Shown here: one piece after another, positions 22,016 to 33,070 of the stretch | How the letters are laid out: each line of letters starts with the position of its first letter | Numbering within the stretch: position 1 is the first letter of the stretch | NCBI GenBank assembly: GCA_958510825.1 | Contig: OY294047.1 | Coordinates: 42,492,006 to 42,556,005, forward strand | Length of the DNA stretch: 64,000 nucleotides | Direction: 5' to 3' | Source of the DNA: Brachypterus glaber | Lineage: Eukaryota; Arthropoda; Insecta; Coleoptera; Kateretidae | The notes under the pieces: generated by a model | Told to the model about the DNA's origin: nothing | What the model saw: the letters and a program-made list of their open reading frames with translations, nothing else | Databases searched by the model: none | Program-made: the position numbers and the translations under genes

Positions 22016-23442
22016 TATTTCAAAATTTAAAGTTTAATGATAAAAGTGTAACTTAAAGATACTGTTTACACTTAAGTACTTCTTTTGCCTTTTGCCTTAT
22101 GATGATATAAAATATTTCAATAATAATATGGTAAAAGCTCCATAAATTGCACTAATTCTGTTAAGAGTTTTCTCCAAAAACTGTTTCTGATCATCCAGGT
22201 CAATTTGATTTTATTGTTTTGAGATTGATATAATACATAATTTTCCAATACCGTTTTATTTTATTAGAGAGGGTCATTAAGCTTTAGTGTTAGTAAATAA
22301 TCCTTATCAATATTAAAATATACCCACGATATGATTAACAATAGCAAGGTGTAAACCAAGTAAAAAAAAAATAACATAACCTGAAGTCAGTGTTGGGTAA
22401 AGTTTCTTTTATGGTTTCTAGTTTTAATTGTTTTCAAGAGGTATAATGCTAATATAATTATACATTTATTAAATGAAATATAATTATATAATAATTTAAA
22501 AAATCTATTGTAAAAATTATTGATAATGGAAATTAAAAAGATTAATGGAATAAACTTAATTTTATTTTTATTGATAAAAGTAATTTCATATAATACCTAG
22601 CTTACTATTGTATTGAGAAAAAAAATTATGTATGTTGTTATTTGTATCGGAAATTCAAATCCCTTCCTTAAATGGCATTTTTTATTAAATTCTTGGCATC
22701 TCTACCAAAGTGATGGATCTGTTTCTGCCTCATTGAGCATCTTCACCATACCAGTGGTATGGTAGGACTAAACAAATCAGAAATACCTAGACTAGTTATT
22801 AGGTTTACAAGTAACACAAGGGAGGATCAATGTTTCGCCCTTTATATAGCTGGCAGCACTTAGATATTGGAAGGAGAAAAGCTTAATTTTATATTGTAAT
22901 TGTAATTGTAAGAAAATTATCATAAAATGATAAGATAATTATAAATTTCTTGGATTCGTAAAGTAAATTTATACATTATTGAAAACTTGTAACTACGATC
23001 TCATAAAAGGAAATGCTCTATTTTGTAGTAGATACAATATTTTTATTATACTTTCTTATAATTTAAATAATATACAATCCAATCCACGCCTCTGGTGTTA
23101 AAGCTTACTGTAAACCGATATGTTTTAAAAACAGCCAGTGGGTACTTTTGTTTTATTATTTTATTTATGTTATATTTATGTATTGTTGTTATTATCAGAA
23201 ACGATTTTTTCGAACTACACTAGATTACACTTTAGATTAGAAGAGTGGTTTTTAAATTTTGCGACTATTAGTTATCGTTTCTAATGGATTAAATACATCG
23301 GATCTAGTGAAATCATATGGTCTCTTCACATCTATGGAGCTAGAAGAATTTTCAAAATTCTTATTTTTGTCAAGCATTAAACATTTAATAATATTTGTCA
23401 GTTACGTTTTTGTTCAGAACTATAACTTAAGAAAGGAATCTA
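22016..23442. other. gene-free AT-rich region
   Basis: Only short palindromes (for example ACCATACCAGTGGTATGGT near 22745) were noticed. A 68-codon open frame at 23259-23465 has no recognisable features and ends inside the hairpin that follows. Confidence 0.4.
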
Positions 23443-23520
23443 GAAGAAGAAGCTATTTAGTTTGAAGAAAACTAAATTTAATTAAATATAGTTTTCTTCA
23501 AACTAAGTAAGCTTCTTCTT
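23443..23520. other. 78 bp pre-miRNA-like hairpin
   Basis: AAGAAGAAGCT pairs with AGCTTCTTCTT, and after a 2-3 base internal loop TAGTTTGAAGAAAACTA pairs perfectly with TAGTTTTCTTCAAACTA. The terminal loop is about 14 bases. A 28 bp stem with a small bulge is compatible with a microRNA precursor on either strand, but an isolated small fold-back element would look the same. Confidence 0.3.
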
Positions 23521-24323
23521 ATTAATAACAAATTTCCCAGATGGGCAAAATTGATTAAACGGAATCCATTATTGAAATTTTAAAATTTCGGATACAATAT
23601 GGTTGGATGATTTCATGAAGTACAATGAATTTTGATGAAAAAAATGCATTTAGAGGGTTTCAAGGTTGGTGAAACTAAATCCATTATTGAAAATTAAAAA
23701 CGATCTGCCATTTTGAATTTAGGAAATTTAAGAATTCACCCGCATTAAGATTCTTAAAAAATAATTTATACTAATTTTTTGTAAAATCAGATATTAAAAA
23801 AAAGGGTCCACCCTAATATAGCGGATGTTTGTAAAGATTTTTTAATATGATATTTTAAATATCGTATTTATAATTAAAAATGGCCGTATGCAAAAATTTA
23901 GATTTTTGAAATTTTTTATTCATAAGCACAAAAAAAATTGATGAGAAAAAATCTTGGAAAAAATTATTCTCTCAAAAAAGAATCTCTCAAAAAAAAATAA
24001 TTTGATGAGAAATAATTAATTAGCATGCAAGGAGAAGTACAAAACAAGTATATACTCCTAAAATTGAAAATTTAATGTAGGCCTGTGTAATTTAAGGAAA
24101 AATTACACAACCAATTTTTTAAATCTGTAAGTTGTGTCCATGAATACTTGTGATGTACCAGACTTGAGGAAACAATTGGCATAAGTTTCATCCCTTATAG
24201 TCTGGGGGCATCGTACATTTGGTTTTTGCGTCGTTCTTTGGAAAACAGATACATAAACAAGTAAAACTTTCCAAATAAATCAAATTTTTTGAAAAGGTTA
24301 TTTTAGGAAAAAAAAAACAAACA
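23521..24323. other. gene-free AT-rich region
   Basis: Two imperfect direct copies of TTGATTAAACGGAATCCATT / GGTGAAACTAAATCCATTATT (23551, 23668) were noticed; no other structure. Confidence 0.35.
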
Positions 24324-24325
24324 TA

Positions 24326-25233
24326 CCCTGGTAGAAAAGTACATAAATCTAACTTAATATAACATTAGATTAGTGATATTTTTATGTTTAGTCACAAACG
24401 TTATACAAAAACGTTATAAAATATATAAATCTAACCTTAAAAACTAACGTTTGACAAAAACGTTATAAAATGTATAAATCTAACCTTAAAAACTAACGTT
24501 TGACAAAAACGTTATAAAATACATAAATCTAGCGTTAGTTTTCCAACTAAATTCTAACCTTTTTCTAACCTTATTCTAACTTTAAATATTTTTTAAATTT
24601 CCATTATTAATACGTAAGCTATAGTAGAAAATAATCATTTCAGACAGCTATGTGCATAGGTTTGATAATTATTTATTATTTCTATAAGTTTAAAAAAATA
24701 TCCCCCAAAAGTAAAAATTATAGTAAGTCTGTCAACACTGTGCTAGAACTGAAAAAATATTTTAAGATTCTGAATATATAAATAAATATTAACTAAATAA
24801 CTAAATATAAAGTTTTTTTGAGAGGTAAACGTATTTATCGAAGTATAATAGCATATTACACGAAAAATATTTAGGGCCACCTAAAAAGATGGCTATTTTA
24901 TACATAAATGTAACGAAATTATGTTTAAAAATATTATGATTGCTAAAATACATTAAGATTTATTTATATGAATAAATTTGTCTCCAGCTGCCATTTTATG
25001 ATGCAGGTAGAAATTTCCTAGTCGGCCACACCCCTTCCAAAAGTTAGAAATTAAACGTACTCATAACTCATAACGTATTTCTAACTTAAAAATCTAAGGT
25101 TACATTAACGTTTGTAACTAACGTTTGATTCTAACGTTAAAAATCGGGACATTCGCACATATTTTATAACGTACTTTTATACAGTTTTATAACTTTAGAA
25201 AAACGTTATTCTAACGTTAAATTTCTACTAGGG
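24326..25233. mobile_element. TIR element with CCCTGGTAGAAA ends and TA flanks
   Basis: CCCTGGTAGAAA at the left is inverted as TTTCTACTAGGG at the right, and both ends are flanked by TA (24324-24325, 25234-25235). A TA duplication points to the Tc1/mariner type, although short TIRs of this form also occur in unclassified MITEs. The interior is non-coding and is built from repeats of AACGTTATAAA- and ACTAACGTTTGA-like motifs, including the 49 bp tandem array. Confidence 0.7.
24406..24552 (+). repeat. 49 bp tandem repeat, three copies
   Basis: CAAAAACGTTATAAAAT begins at 24406, 24455 and 24504; each is followed by TATAAATCTAACCTTAAAAA-like sequence. The third unit is truncated. The array lies near the left end of the CCCTGGTAGAAA element. 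Confidence 0.85.
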
Positions 25234-25748
25234 TATCCACTGAGAGTATACACTATGGAATAAGATGCATTACATATTTTCACGAGTTGTAAATTTGAAT
25301 CACTGGAAACTAAACTAATGGTTGGTGTTAAAATGTTGCTTATCTAGAAGAAATTTAGTTTTATTTTATAAAATATTTGTTTTGGTTAAAACAATGTCTA
25401 ATCAATCTCCTCACTTTGGGAGAAAGTTAACTACTCTCGTGGTATATCTATAGATAGTAACATAGAGAACGTACCTAAATTAAGCTCTTTAGTTTTATTT
25501 GTAAAGTGTTACTTAATCAGTTGGGGTTAAATTTTTTTCCTAGTTTAAATTAAACATGCAACTTTCAAATGCATATTAAAAGTTAAATGGATTCAAATGG
25601 TGAAAAAAATATTACTCCCTGGTAAGATTAGGCATATGACTTACTTCATAAATAAAGCGTTTTTTCTTTTGGGAACTTGTTTCGTTCTTCTCCTTTTTTT
25701 TAAACACATATTTTTTTAGAGAGAAGCCTTAATCTCGCAGTTGCCAAG

Positions 25749-26274
25749 AATAGTATATTAAAGTACTAGTTTCATAACAACGTTTTTAGCGCACGAGTAC
25801 AAGTTTACAAAACGAGCCGATTGCGGCGAGTTTTCTAAAGTACTAGTGCTCTAAAAACGTCTTATGAAACGAGTGCTTTATACAATTTTTTCTATTATGC
25901 TCTAAAATTTAAAAAACTTACATTTAAATTGATGACTGGTTTATGGATTTTTGTTTTGGGTTGGCATTACAGTTTACACTATGTTTAAAATTCTAAGAAC
26001 AAATGATATTTTGATATATTTTATATTCATCTCTTCTCTTTTTTACTGCAATTAACCAAGCCACAATTTTAACATGGTAAATATAACCTAAACACAAAAT
26101 TTTGTAGAAAATTCAACTTTAAAGTGACATTGACATTTGCACGGAAAACGTCAAGCGATAGGCCAAGTCTGTTGCCAACCCAAAAGAACAAAAAGTACAG
26201 ACCTCTTATGGGCCTATAAAAACACGCAAAATGCGTGTGATTATCAGCTTATAAGAGTCGCAAAATAGAAAAAT
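25749..26274 (+). mobile_element. palindrome-ended YR-type element, family E
   Basis: The start is AATAGTATATT and a 120 bp imperfect palindrome follows (AAAGTACTAGTTTCATAA / TTATGAAACGAGTGCTTT) with GC-rich tip GAGCCGATTGCGGCGAG at 25814-25830. The inner repeat TTTTTCTATTATGC (25887-25900) matches, inverted and with one mismatch, the terminal GCAAAATAGAAAAA (26260-26273). A small second hairpin, ACACGCAAAATGCGTGT at 26222-26238, lies just inside the right end. No open frame. Order of parts is the same as in the recombinase element at 39198. Confidence 0.7.
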
Positions 26275-27055
26275 AAAAAAATGATAAAAATCTGTATTTT
26301 TGCGAAGGGCCATTTTGCATTAAAAAATATGAAAAAACTTCGGCGACTTGGGGTGGTCAATTTTTCTTAATTAACCCTAATGTAACACTCAACATCCCTT
26401 AATTCAAAATGACAAAATTTAATTTAATTAAATATAAAGGATAGATTTTTTGTTATAAAATTTAAACGAAATTAAGCATCGTCCATTCTGAATTTTAAAT
26501 CTTTAATCATGGATTCGGTTTAAGCGACCTTGAAAACCCCTTAATATAATTTTTATCAAAATCCATTGAATTTTTAATATTGGATTTGGTTTCAAAAACT
26601 CCTACAGTTTCACGATAATATGACTAAAAAGCGAATATTGGTCGAGAAAAAGCCTCCTCTGGTCTGTAGTGTGGTAGTTTCAAAAGGTTTCATGATAGGA
26701 AAAATCTAAAAGCACTTTTGAACTGTTGCTACTATATAAGATCACTCACAAATCCAAGAAGCTTTCAAATTTTTATATGCCAAAATAACATCTTTGAAGA
26801 TGAATAATTTTTATCCTTTTTAACGAGCAGCATGCAATTTTATAGGTTGGTCCGAAGTTAAATATATGTATATTGTTTTGATTGATAACGGCCTTACATT
26901 ATTTGGTCGTGATAGAAAGGATATCAAGTTTACAACAAATAAAAAATTAAAAATTTTTGTCAGAAATTCGCTAAAATTGCATAATAAAACACCGCTTTTT
27001 AAAGAGGTTGTACAAATAGATAAATTGGTTTTAATTTATAAGTTGTAAGTTATAA
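26275..27055. other. gene-free AT-rich region
   Basis: A 60-codon open frame (26866-27048) has no family features and unremarkable composition; I treat it as chance. Nothing else could be supported. Confidence 0.4.
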
Positions 27056-27835
27056 CCCAGGTCGCAAGGGATGTTATATTACAAGAAATTAACATCACTT
27101 TTGGGTGTATTTTTAAACTAAATCATAACATCACATAATATTGAAAAATAACATGTATTTAACATCAAATTTGCAACGTAACACGCGTGACGTGACAACC
27201 ATGTTATTTAATAACAAATATTTAGCAACGCTGTGAATATATCGCATGTCACATATTAACGTGGCTTTCACGTGAATGTCATGTTATTTTGCTTCTCACC
27301 GACGTTCGAAGCAAAAAAATCGATATAAGATGATGTTGATAGAGTAAATTATTATAAGGAAATTGTATACACATTATACGATTTCCAATAGATAGGGGGC
27401 TCTGCCGGGCTTCTCAAGACCACGGACACGGATTAATAAAGGAATTTATTCTCCGCTTAATCTGCAATTTCGTATTTAGAATCTATCTACTTCAATCTGT
27501 GATTGTTTCAATTACTGATTAATTTTAAATTCGATTTTTTATAGGGTTATAGCGTTTTTAATGGTTTTAATTTAGAAAAAGCTAATATCCTAGAATATTA
27601 TTTAAATATTAAAGTACCAGTAACGGCATCCATAAGATATTAGATATAACAGGAATGTGGATTTATGATTTCACAAACACGTTATTTTCGGGATGTCATT
27701 GTGTGATGTTATTAGGGGCGGACTTAGGACATCCTCACCATGCTACATTCTTGTTAAATGAGACTACAATCTTAACATCACATGTCACATATTAACGTGA
27801 CTTTCACGTGAATGTCATGTAATTTTGCTACCTGG
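27056..27835. mobile_element. TIR element with CCAGGTNGCAA ends and internal direct repeats
   Basis: CCCAGGTCGCAA at the left and TTGCTACCTGG at the right are inverted (10 of 11). Inside, a 55 bp segment (CATGTCACATATTAACGTG, CTTTCACGTGAATGTCATGT) occurs twice in the same direction, at about 27243-27290 and 27781-27828. The intervening 490 bp include GATAGGGGGCTCTGCCGGGC, which looks foreign to the element, so it may be an insertion. Non-coding. Confidence 0.55.
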
Positions 27836-28380
27836 AAAGCTTATATAAATATAAATTTGAAGGATTTAGAGCCTCTGGCATAATCGATATTGTGTCAATT
27901 TTATCTACGATTGTAATTTTTCCGTTATGTGGCGCTTAAGATGTAAATTCATAATAATCATCCTGTTCAGATAAAATTACATGCAACAAAATTAGAATTC
28001 CTTAATTGGTCTATAAATTTTATCAATATATTATTATAGTTTAAATTTATTATTTAATGTTATTTAATAGTGATACAATCGTTTCCTGGTATAATAGCGT
28101 TTTCTTCTTCTTTATTGTTTGAATAACCTAAGGATGAATAAATAGGAATTTTAATTTTTGACTTTTTATAACCGCTTAAAAAAAAATATTAAACTAAAAC
28201 ATTTTCTGATCATTTATTAAATATTTGTTTAAACTCTCCTGCATGCATGCATACTTGAAGTCATTTTATAATACTACTCAGATTAACTTAAACAAACAAT
28301 AAAAAATATGTAAAATAAAATAATGAATACAATATAAAACAATGAATATAAAAAAAAACCTTAAAAAAATATAGTGCATC
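27836..28380. other. gene-free AT-rich stretch, probably including a LINE 3' UTR
   Basis: The last 100-150 bp may be the 3' UTR of the minus-strand RT fragment that follows. Nothing else stands out. Confidence 0.35.
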
Positions 28381-28863
28381 TTATCTATTCTTAAAAGAAT
28401 TTACCAATACCACTAAATCTGGAAGACTGTTCCATGAGTGGAAGATACGGTTAGTATAGTAATGTTCACGAGCACATTTGTAAAATCTTTCCCTTGAGAG
28501 CCTTAATCCATGTCCATAGAGCCTTCCATCGACATCCAACTTAAAGGTACAGGATATGTCGCAGCTGAAAGTATTGTGAAGTACACGGTATGTAAGTACA
28601 ATATCTCCAGGCATGCGTCGCTCTTTAGGCATTGGAAGGTCCAGTCTTTGTAAATTCTCTTCATATAGCAGTTCTCTCAGAATTGGCAAATCGTCTTTGA
28701 ACACCCTCCATAAGACGTATGTCATAAACAAGTCTTGGATTCCATATTTGAATGCAGAATTCCAGACATGGTCTGACATACTTTTTGTAAATATTTTTTG
28801 GGAAGCAGGGAGATGAATTAACTGATTCGTTTTGCTAGTAGTTGCTTTTCCCTTAATGCGCAA
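28381..28863 (-). pseudogene. C-terminal fragment of a CR1/Jockey-like reverse transcriptase
   Basis: The 160-residue minus-strand frame matches the extreme C-terminus of these RTs: DIVLTYRVLHNTFSCDI (residues about 87-103), then RLSRERFYKCAREHYYTNRI (about 122-141), then FHSWNSLPDLVVLVNSFKNR (141-160), i.e. the 'R.xF..R....WN.LP..VV....FK..L' signature. The expected next residues (Leu-Asp) are cut off by a stop, TAG at 28381-28383, so the tail is slightly short. No catalytic motif remains. It is a heavily 5'-truncated LINE copy; the flanking sequence on both sides has no coding trace. Confidence 0.75.
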
Positions 28864-29154
28864 CGTTGCATAAAGGTATTTGAAACCCTAATGCCAAAAA
28901 TAGCTATCGGTTATCAGCTTTAGTTTTTGATAAAATTTAGGCTCAGATCCGACTATGTTGAAATTACTGCCCTTTTTTCATGTTTAGTGCTACCGCTATT
29001 AAATACAATTAAGCTACAAATTCGAATACTGTTGTTAAGTATTACCAACTCTTACCTTTGATATACAACGATTGCTTTAAGAAGCAATGTTCTTTATAAA
29101 GCAACCTTAGTTGCTATAGCATTATAATGTAGCTAAGATAATTAAGTGGCTGCA

Positions 29155-29200
29155 ACACCAAAGCTGATATATCATCAACACCAAAGCTGATATATCATCA
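29155..29200 (+). repeat. 23 bp tandem duplication
   Basis: ACACCAAAGCTGATATATCATCA occurs twice without spacer (29155-29177 and 29178-29200; given here as one unit type). It lies about 90 bp upstream of the candidate first exon and would fall in its promoter or 5' UTR. Confidence 0.9.
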
Positions 29201-29287
29201 TCCCAATCATCAAAGTAAAAAGTATGAAAGATTTTATTTAGAAGACACTATTATCTGTGGCTCTAAAACTAAAGTTTCATTTACAAA

Positions 29288-29340
29288 ATGTATCTGGTTG
29301 TTTTTTCCATAGGAATAATAACCATTTTACCATTTCACCA
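29288..29340 (+). CDS. candidate first coding exon with signal peptide
   Basis: ATG in good context (ACAAAATG) opens MYLVVFSIGIITILPFH and runs directly into CA|GTAAGTATAC, a consensus splice donor (phase 2). The 17 residues are almost entirely hydrophobic, as expected for the signal peptide of a small secreted protein such as an odorant-binding protein or neuropeptide precursor. No downstream exon could be identified, and the call rests only on start context, hydrophobicity and donor. Confidence 0.3.
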
Positions 29341-30161
29341 GTAAGTATACTTCTAATTAGAAGTTAGACCTATTATTACCATATCAAAAATTGTAATAAA
29401 CAAAATCTCTGCTCAAGTTTATTTATACACAAGGATAATTTTCATCAAAAATTCTACTTTCATAACAACTATAGAAAAAATAGTTTTAGATAAAAGATTA
29501 TCATTCAACGCAGTTACAAAATCTAGATATCTGACGTTAATTAACCTATACTTTCTATTCCTAATCAGTTATTTTTTATCAAAAAATTGAATGCGTCAAT
29601 CATGAAAATTTTATATTTAAACTTGTCAATCGGTATTCAGAAAAGACTACAAGCTTCATAGGGGATCAAGCGCGTCGACTTAATTTTTAAGAGACACAAA
29701 AACTTTATTTACATTTACCAAAACCAACATTTTAACAAGTTTTAAAGTCAAACTTAATTTTTAAAAGATTCTGTTAAAAAAGAAATTGAATTTTAAAATT
29801 CAAAATCGCGGACATATGTAGTATCAAAAATTAGAGATATTTCGACAAAAATCATTACTATTTTCTATATCTCTCTTAATCAATCGTATAAAATTAATTA
29901 AGGAATACAATAAAAGCCTATTTAAATGGTCTCTTTTATTTTTTGATAGACCTAGTAGTTTTTAAATATAGCAGCTCAAAGATTTTAAACTAAAAAAAAA
30001 ATGGGCCTCGGCCACCCTATTTCCCAGTTTCCAGCTTCACTGGTGAATAGTACTATTGTCATTATTTTGACATATTTAGGTCAAGTACCTATAAGGATTT
30101 TATTTCAAAAACCACGTTAAAAATGGCGTTTAACCTTAAAAAATGTACTCTAAATTTTAGA
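29341..30161. other. gene-free AT-rich region
   Basis: Would be intron if the preceding exon is real. No other structure seen. Confidence 0.35.
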
Positions 30162-30744
30162 AATAGTTATTTATATACCAAGGGACTAAACTGGCTGTTT
30201 TAGTCCCGCTGCATTAGTCCTGAGCGAGCGTAGCGAGCGAGGGAAACAGAAATGCAAGGGACTAAAACAGCCAAGTTTAGTCCTGAGGTATATACACTAT
30301 TTTTTGCAGGACCAAACATAATTTAGGTAGGTAGATAAAATTAAAATTAAAAACCACGCGTCTAAAATCGGTTGTTTTATTTTCGTAATTTAATCAAGAT
30401 GCGAAAAGTCAGTTTCATGGCTATCGCGATTTCAATTGTTTTTTAATATGGTTGACACGTCGAAAAAATGGACGAAGATGATAAATTTTAAGTTATGCAT
30501 AAATTGTCATAACAATGTTATTTTTAAAGGTTTTCTTTGTTAAAATCAAATAAATTGGTTTGAATCGCTAATTTATTACAAAACACCACCAAACCTAATT
30601 TTTGAACCAGCAAAGCACATAGTAAGTATAATATTTTAATATTATCAAGATTAGTGATTTTTATTCCCTAGGGAGAAAAACGGCAAGTTTAGTCCCGAAA
30701 ATGAAAGCGTAAAATTAGGTTTTAGTGTTGGTCGTGCAAAAAAT
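30162..30744 (+). mobile_element. palindrome-ended YR-type element, family C
   Basis: The start is AATAGTTATTTATATACC, as in family A for the first 13 bases. A 125 bp palindrome follows (GGGACTAAACTGGCTGTTTT with AAAACAGCCAAGTTTAGTCC) tipped by GAGCGAGCGTAGCGAGCGAG at 30222-30241. Inner repeat ATTTTTTGCAGGACCAA (30299-30315) and terminal TTGGTCGTGCAAAAAAT (30728-30744) are inverted partners with one mismatch. The cargo is non-coding; it contains GGCAAGTTTAGTCCCG near the right end, echoing the palindrome arm, and the motif ACCACGCG also found in family A. Confidence 0.75.
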
Positions 30745-31285
30745 ATATTTTCGCATGAATTCCACTATGAGTTAACCTTCACTTTACGACGCCGTTATGT
30801 GATTGATTGGTTTAATGATTTAATTAGAAAATTAATGGTAATTAATATATCGTTGAATAATTATAATTATTATCCATTATAATAATTAAAAATAATAAAA
30901 GCATTTACTAAAAATATCTAAGATATTTAATATTTTGATTTTAGTTTGACGGCGTATTTTGTTTCGTACCTATATACAGAAAGGGGATCTGGGTACCTCA
31001 TAAAGTTTTCATTGACAACCAAATACTCTTAACTATATATTTGGTTGCCATATTATAAAGAACTCCAGTTGCACCAACTAAAAAAATAGTTGAGTTATAT
31101 TTTAGGAGGAGGAGGAAGAGCTGCACATTTATTTTAATAATGTATTCCAGCTATTTAATTTTCGTGCTACAACAAATTTACTAAAAAATGTTTTAAGAGA
31201 AAATTTGTTGATGGTAATGATGTAAACAATGTACTGGTTTAGTTCTTGAGTTTTTGTGAATAATAAAGGATAAATAAATAAATGT
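30745..31285. other. gene-free AT-rich region
   Basis: No supportable feature. Confidence 0.35.
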
Positions 31286-32246
31286 AGGGGAGAGTGGGGA
31301 TGTTTCGACCTCTTAATGTTGAAATCGTTTTATAAAATATTTAATAAATTATTTTATTTTATTTTTTTATACCAATCTATAGTTTAATATGTTTTCTATC
31401 AAATAATATAGTACAAGTTGTATTAATTTAGAGAATAATTAGTTTTATAAATTAAAATAAAAATAGTTACATTTGGTTGAAACATCTCTCTAGGGTGAGA
31501 GGTTTCAACCAGATGGTGGGGAAGATTAAACCAGGGTAAATAAAATTATAAATTTTATTAAAATATTTAAAATTTATTATTAAAACTTTATAATATAGTT
31601 CTAATATAGTTATAAAAATATAGAACCAACATTAAAATGAACCAAAAATTATTAATGTTTTATTAAAAATAACTAGAACTAGACAAATAATATTAGACTA
31701 ATATTAAAAGGAACTAGAAATTATTTAACTAATATAAATGAAAAACAATACAAAACTACCTAGTAAGTAGCAGGTAATGTGAAAATACCAACCAATATTA
31801 AAAGTATATTGGAAAACTAAAAAACGGATTGGATTTTTAATATTATTTTAATTTTTCGAATGTTCCATCCAGTGGTCGAATCATCCCTATATGCTCTTAT
31901 TTTAAATAATATGATGATACCCGGTAAAATAAACGAATTAGGTTAGGTTCAGTGCATGAAAATGAAGCCAATAAAACACTTGTTTAATCATATAAAACCG
32001 ATTTTGAATAGATTTTTCCACTAGAAAAATATCAATAAAAAATGCACAACCTTACCTGATTTTCACAAAAAATTGATTTTTTCGTAATTTTTCTTAGACC
32101 TTTCCGAATTTGACCAAACTTTAACTAGGCACTATAGCCACTAAACTTATTAGTTGGCACTAGTGGAAGCACGCAAAATTTAAATAGTTTTTAAATGAAA
32201 TCAAATGGTTGAATCCTCCCACTGGTCGAAACATACCCACTCTCCC
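31286..32246. mobile_element. TIR element with GGGAGAGTGGG ends
   Basis: GGGAGAGTGGGGATGTTTCG at the left and, inverted, GGGAGAGTGGGTATGTTTCG at the right (two ends match over at least 22 bases through CGACC). Internal subterminal copies of the same kind of motif (TTGAAACATCTCTCTAGGG near 31478, GTGGTCGAATCATCCC near 31872, GGTTGAATCCTCCCACTGG near 32207) point to repeated binding sites. About 960 bp, no open frame. Confidence 0.75.
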
Positions 32247-32493
32247 ATACCTATAATTGGAAATCAGACAAAAGAATAAATATAAATTTTACTAATATTG
32301 TACGAAAATTTTAAGAAATATGTATTTGCAAGTTTCTCTTATAAAAATTAAACCATTAAATACTCAATGTATCACTACATATCAAGGATTATAGATAATT
32401 TAATGTTACTTTTACCGAATAAAAATTGCCAAAACCCAAGTTATGACGTTTTGTTCTTGCGACTATTACTTTACTCGATTATAATACAACACA

Positions 32494-33070
32494 CTAGCTA
32501 TAAAGTAGAATTATCTCTTTTGCATGTAAACGTAGATGTAAACTTTCCTGCTGAATGGTCAGTTTTAATTGTGTACTCATTCCAGAAATGGTTCTATCCT
32601 CAGATAGATGTATCATATTATTTTTGTATTTAACAACTAATGTATCAAACAGCATAGCTTTCTCCTCAAACTCGTCCAAATCATTGACGTCCTCATCTTC
32701 AACGTCATTCTCAGAGTAAAAGAGTACATAATCATTGACGTCCTCATCTTCAACGTCATTCTCAGAGTAAAAGAGTACATAATCAATAATAACCTACCCA
32801 AATAAAGCAATAAGAAACATTTTGTCGAATCCGGTACATCATTTATGTACGCTAAAAATAGGGATGGTCCCACAACTGATCCTTGTGGTACACCTACATT
32901 TACAAACAACGCAGATGACAATGATGATTAAAACTAACTAACTGCTTGATATAAGTTAATTGGAATAAATTAAATTAAGACTGGTCTTGTCAAATTAATT
33001 TCCAAACTCTAGATTGTCGCACAATGTATCTGGCTCTATCGACATAATCAAAAGCATTGGTTAAGTTAAG
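32494..33070 (-). pseudogene. decayed reverse transcriptase fragment with internal 51 bp duplication
   Basis: On the minus strand LTNAFDYVDRARYIVRQSR (about 33067-33010, RT motif A with the Asp lost or shifted) is followed, after stops and a frameshift, by VNVGVPQGSVVGPSLFLAYI (motif B, about 32900-32840) and then, in another frame, DYVLFYSENDVEDEDV, which corresponds to the region after the F/YADD box. The last part is present twice because of the tandem duplication. Several stops and frame changes make it a clear pseudogene of a Jockey-like element. Three overlapping open frames here are its broken pieces. Confidence 0.7.
32681..32782 (+). repeat. 51 bp perfect tandem duplication
   Basis: The 51 bases from 32681 (TCATTGACGTCCTCATC...) are repeated exactly from 32732 to 32782. 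It lies inside the RT pseudogene and keeps its frame (17 codons), but the gene was probably already dead. Confidence 0.9.

Noticed and set aside
24406..24552. CRISPR-like array
   Set aside because: Units are contiguous 49 bp repeats without unique spacers, inside a TIR element in a eukaryotic genome.
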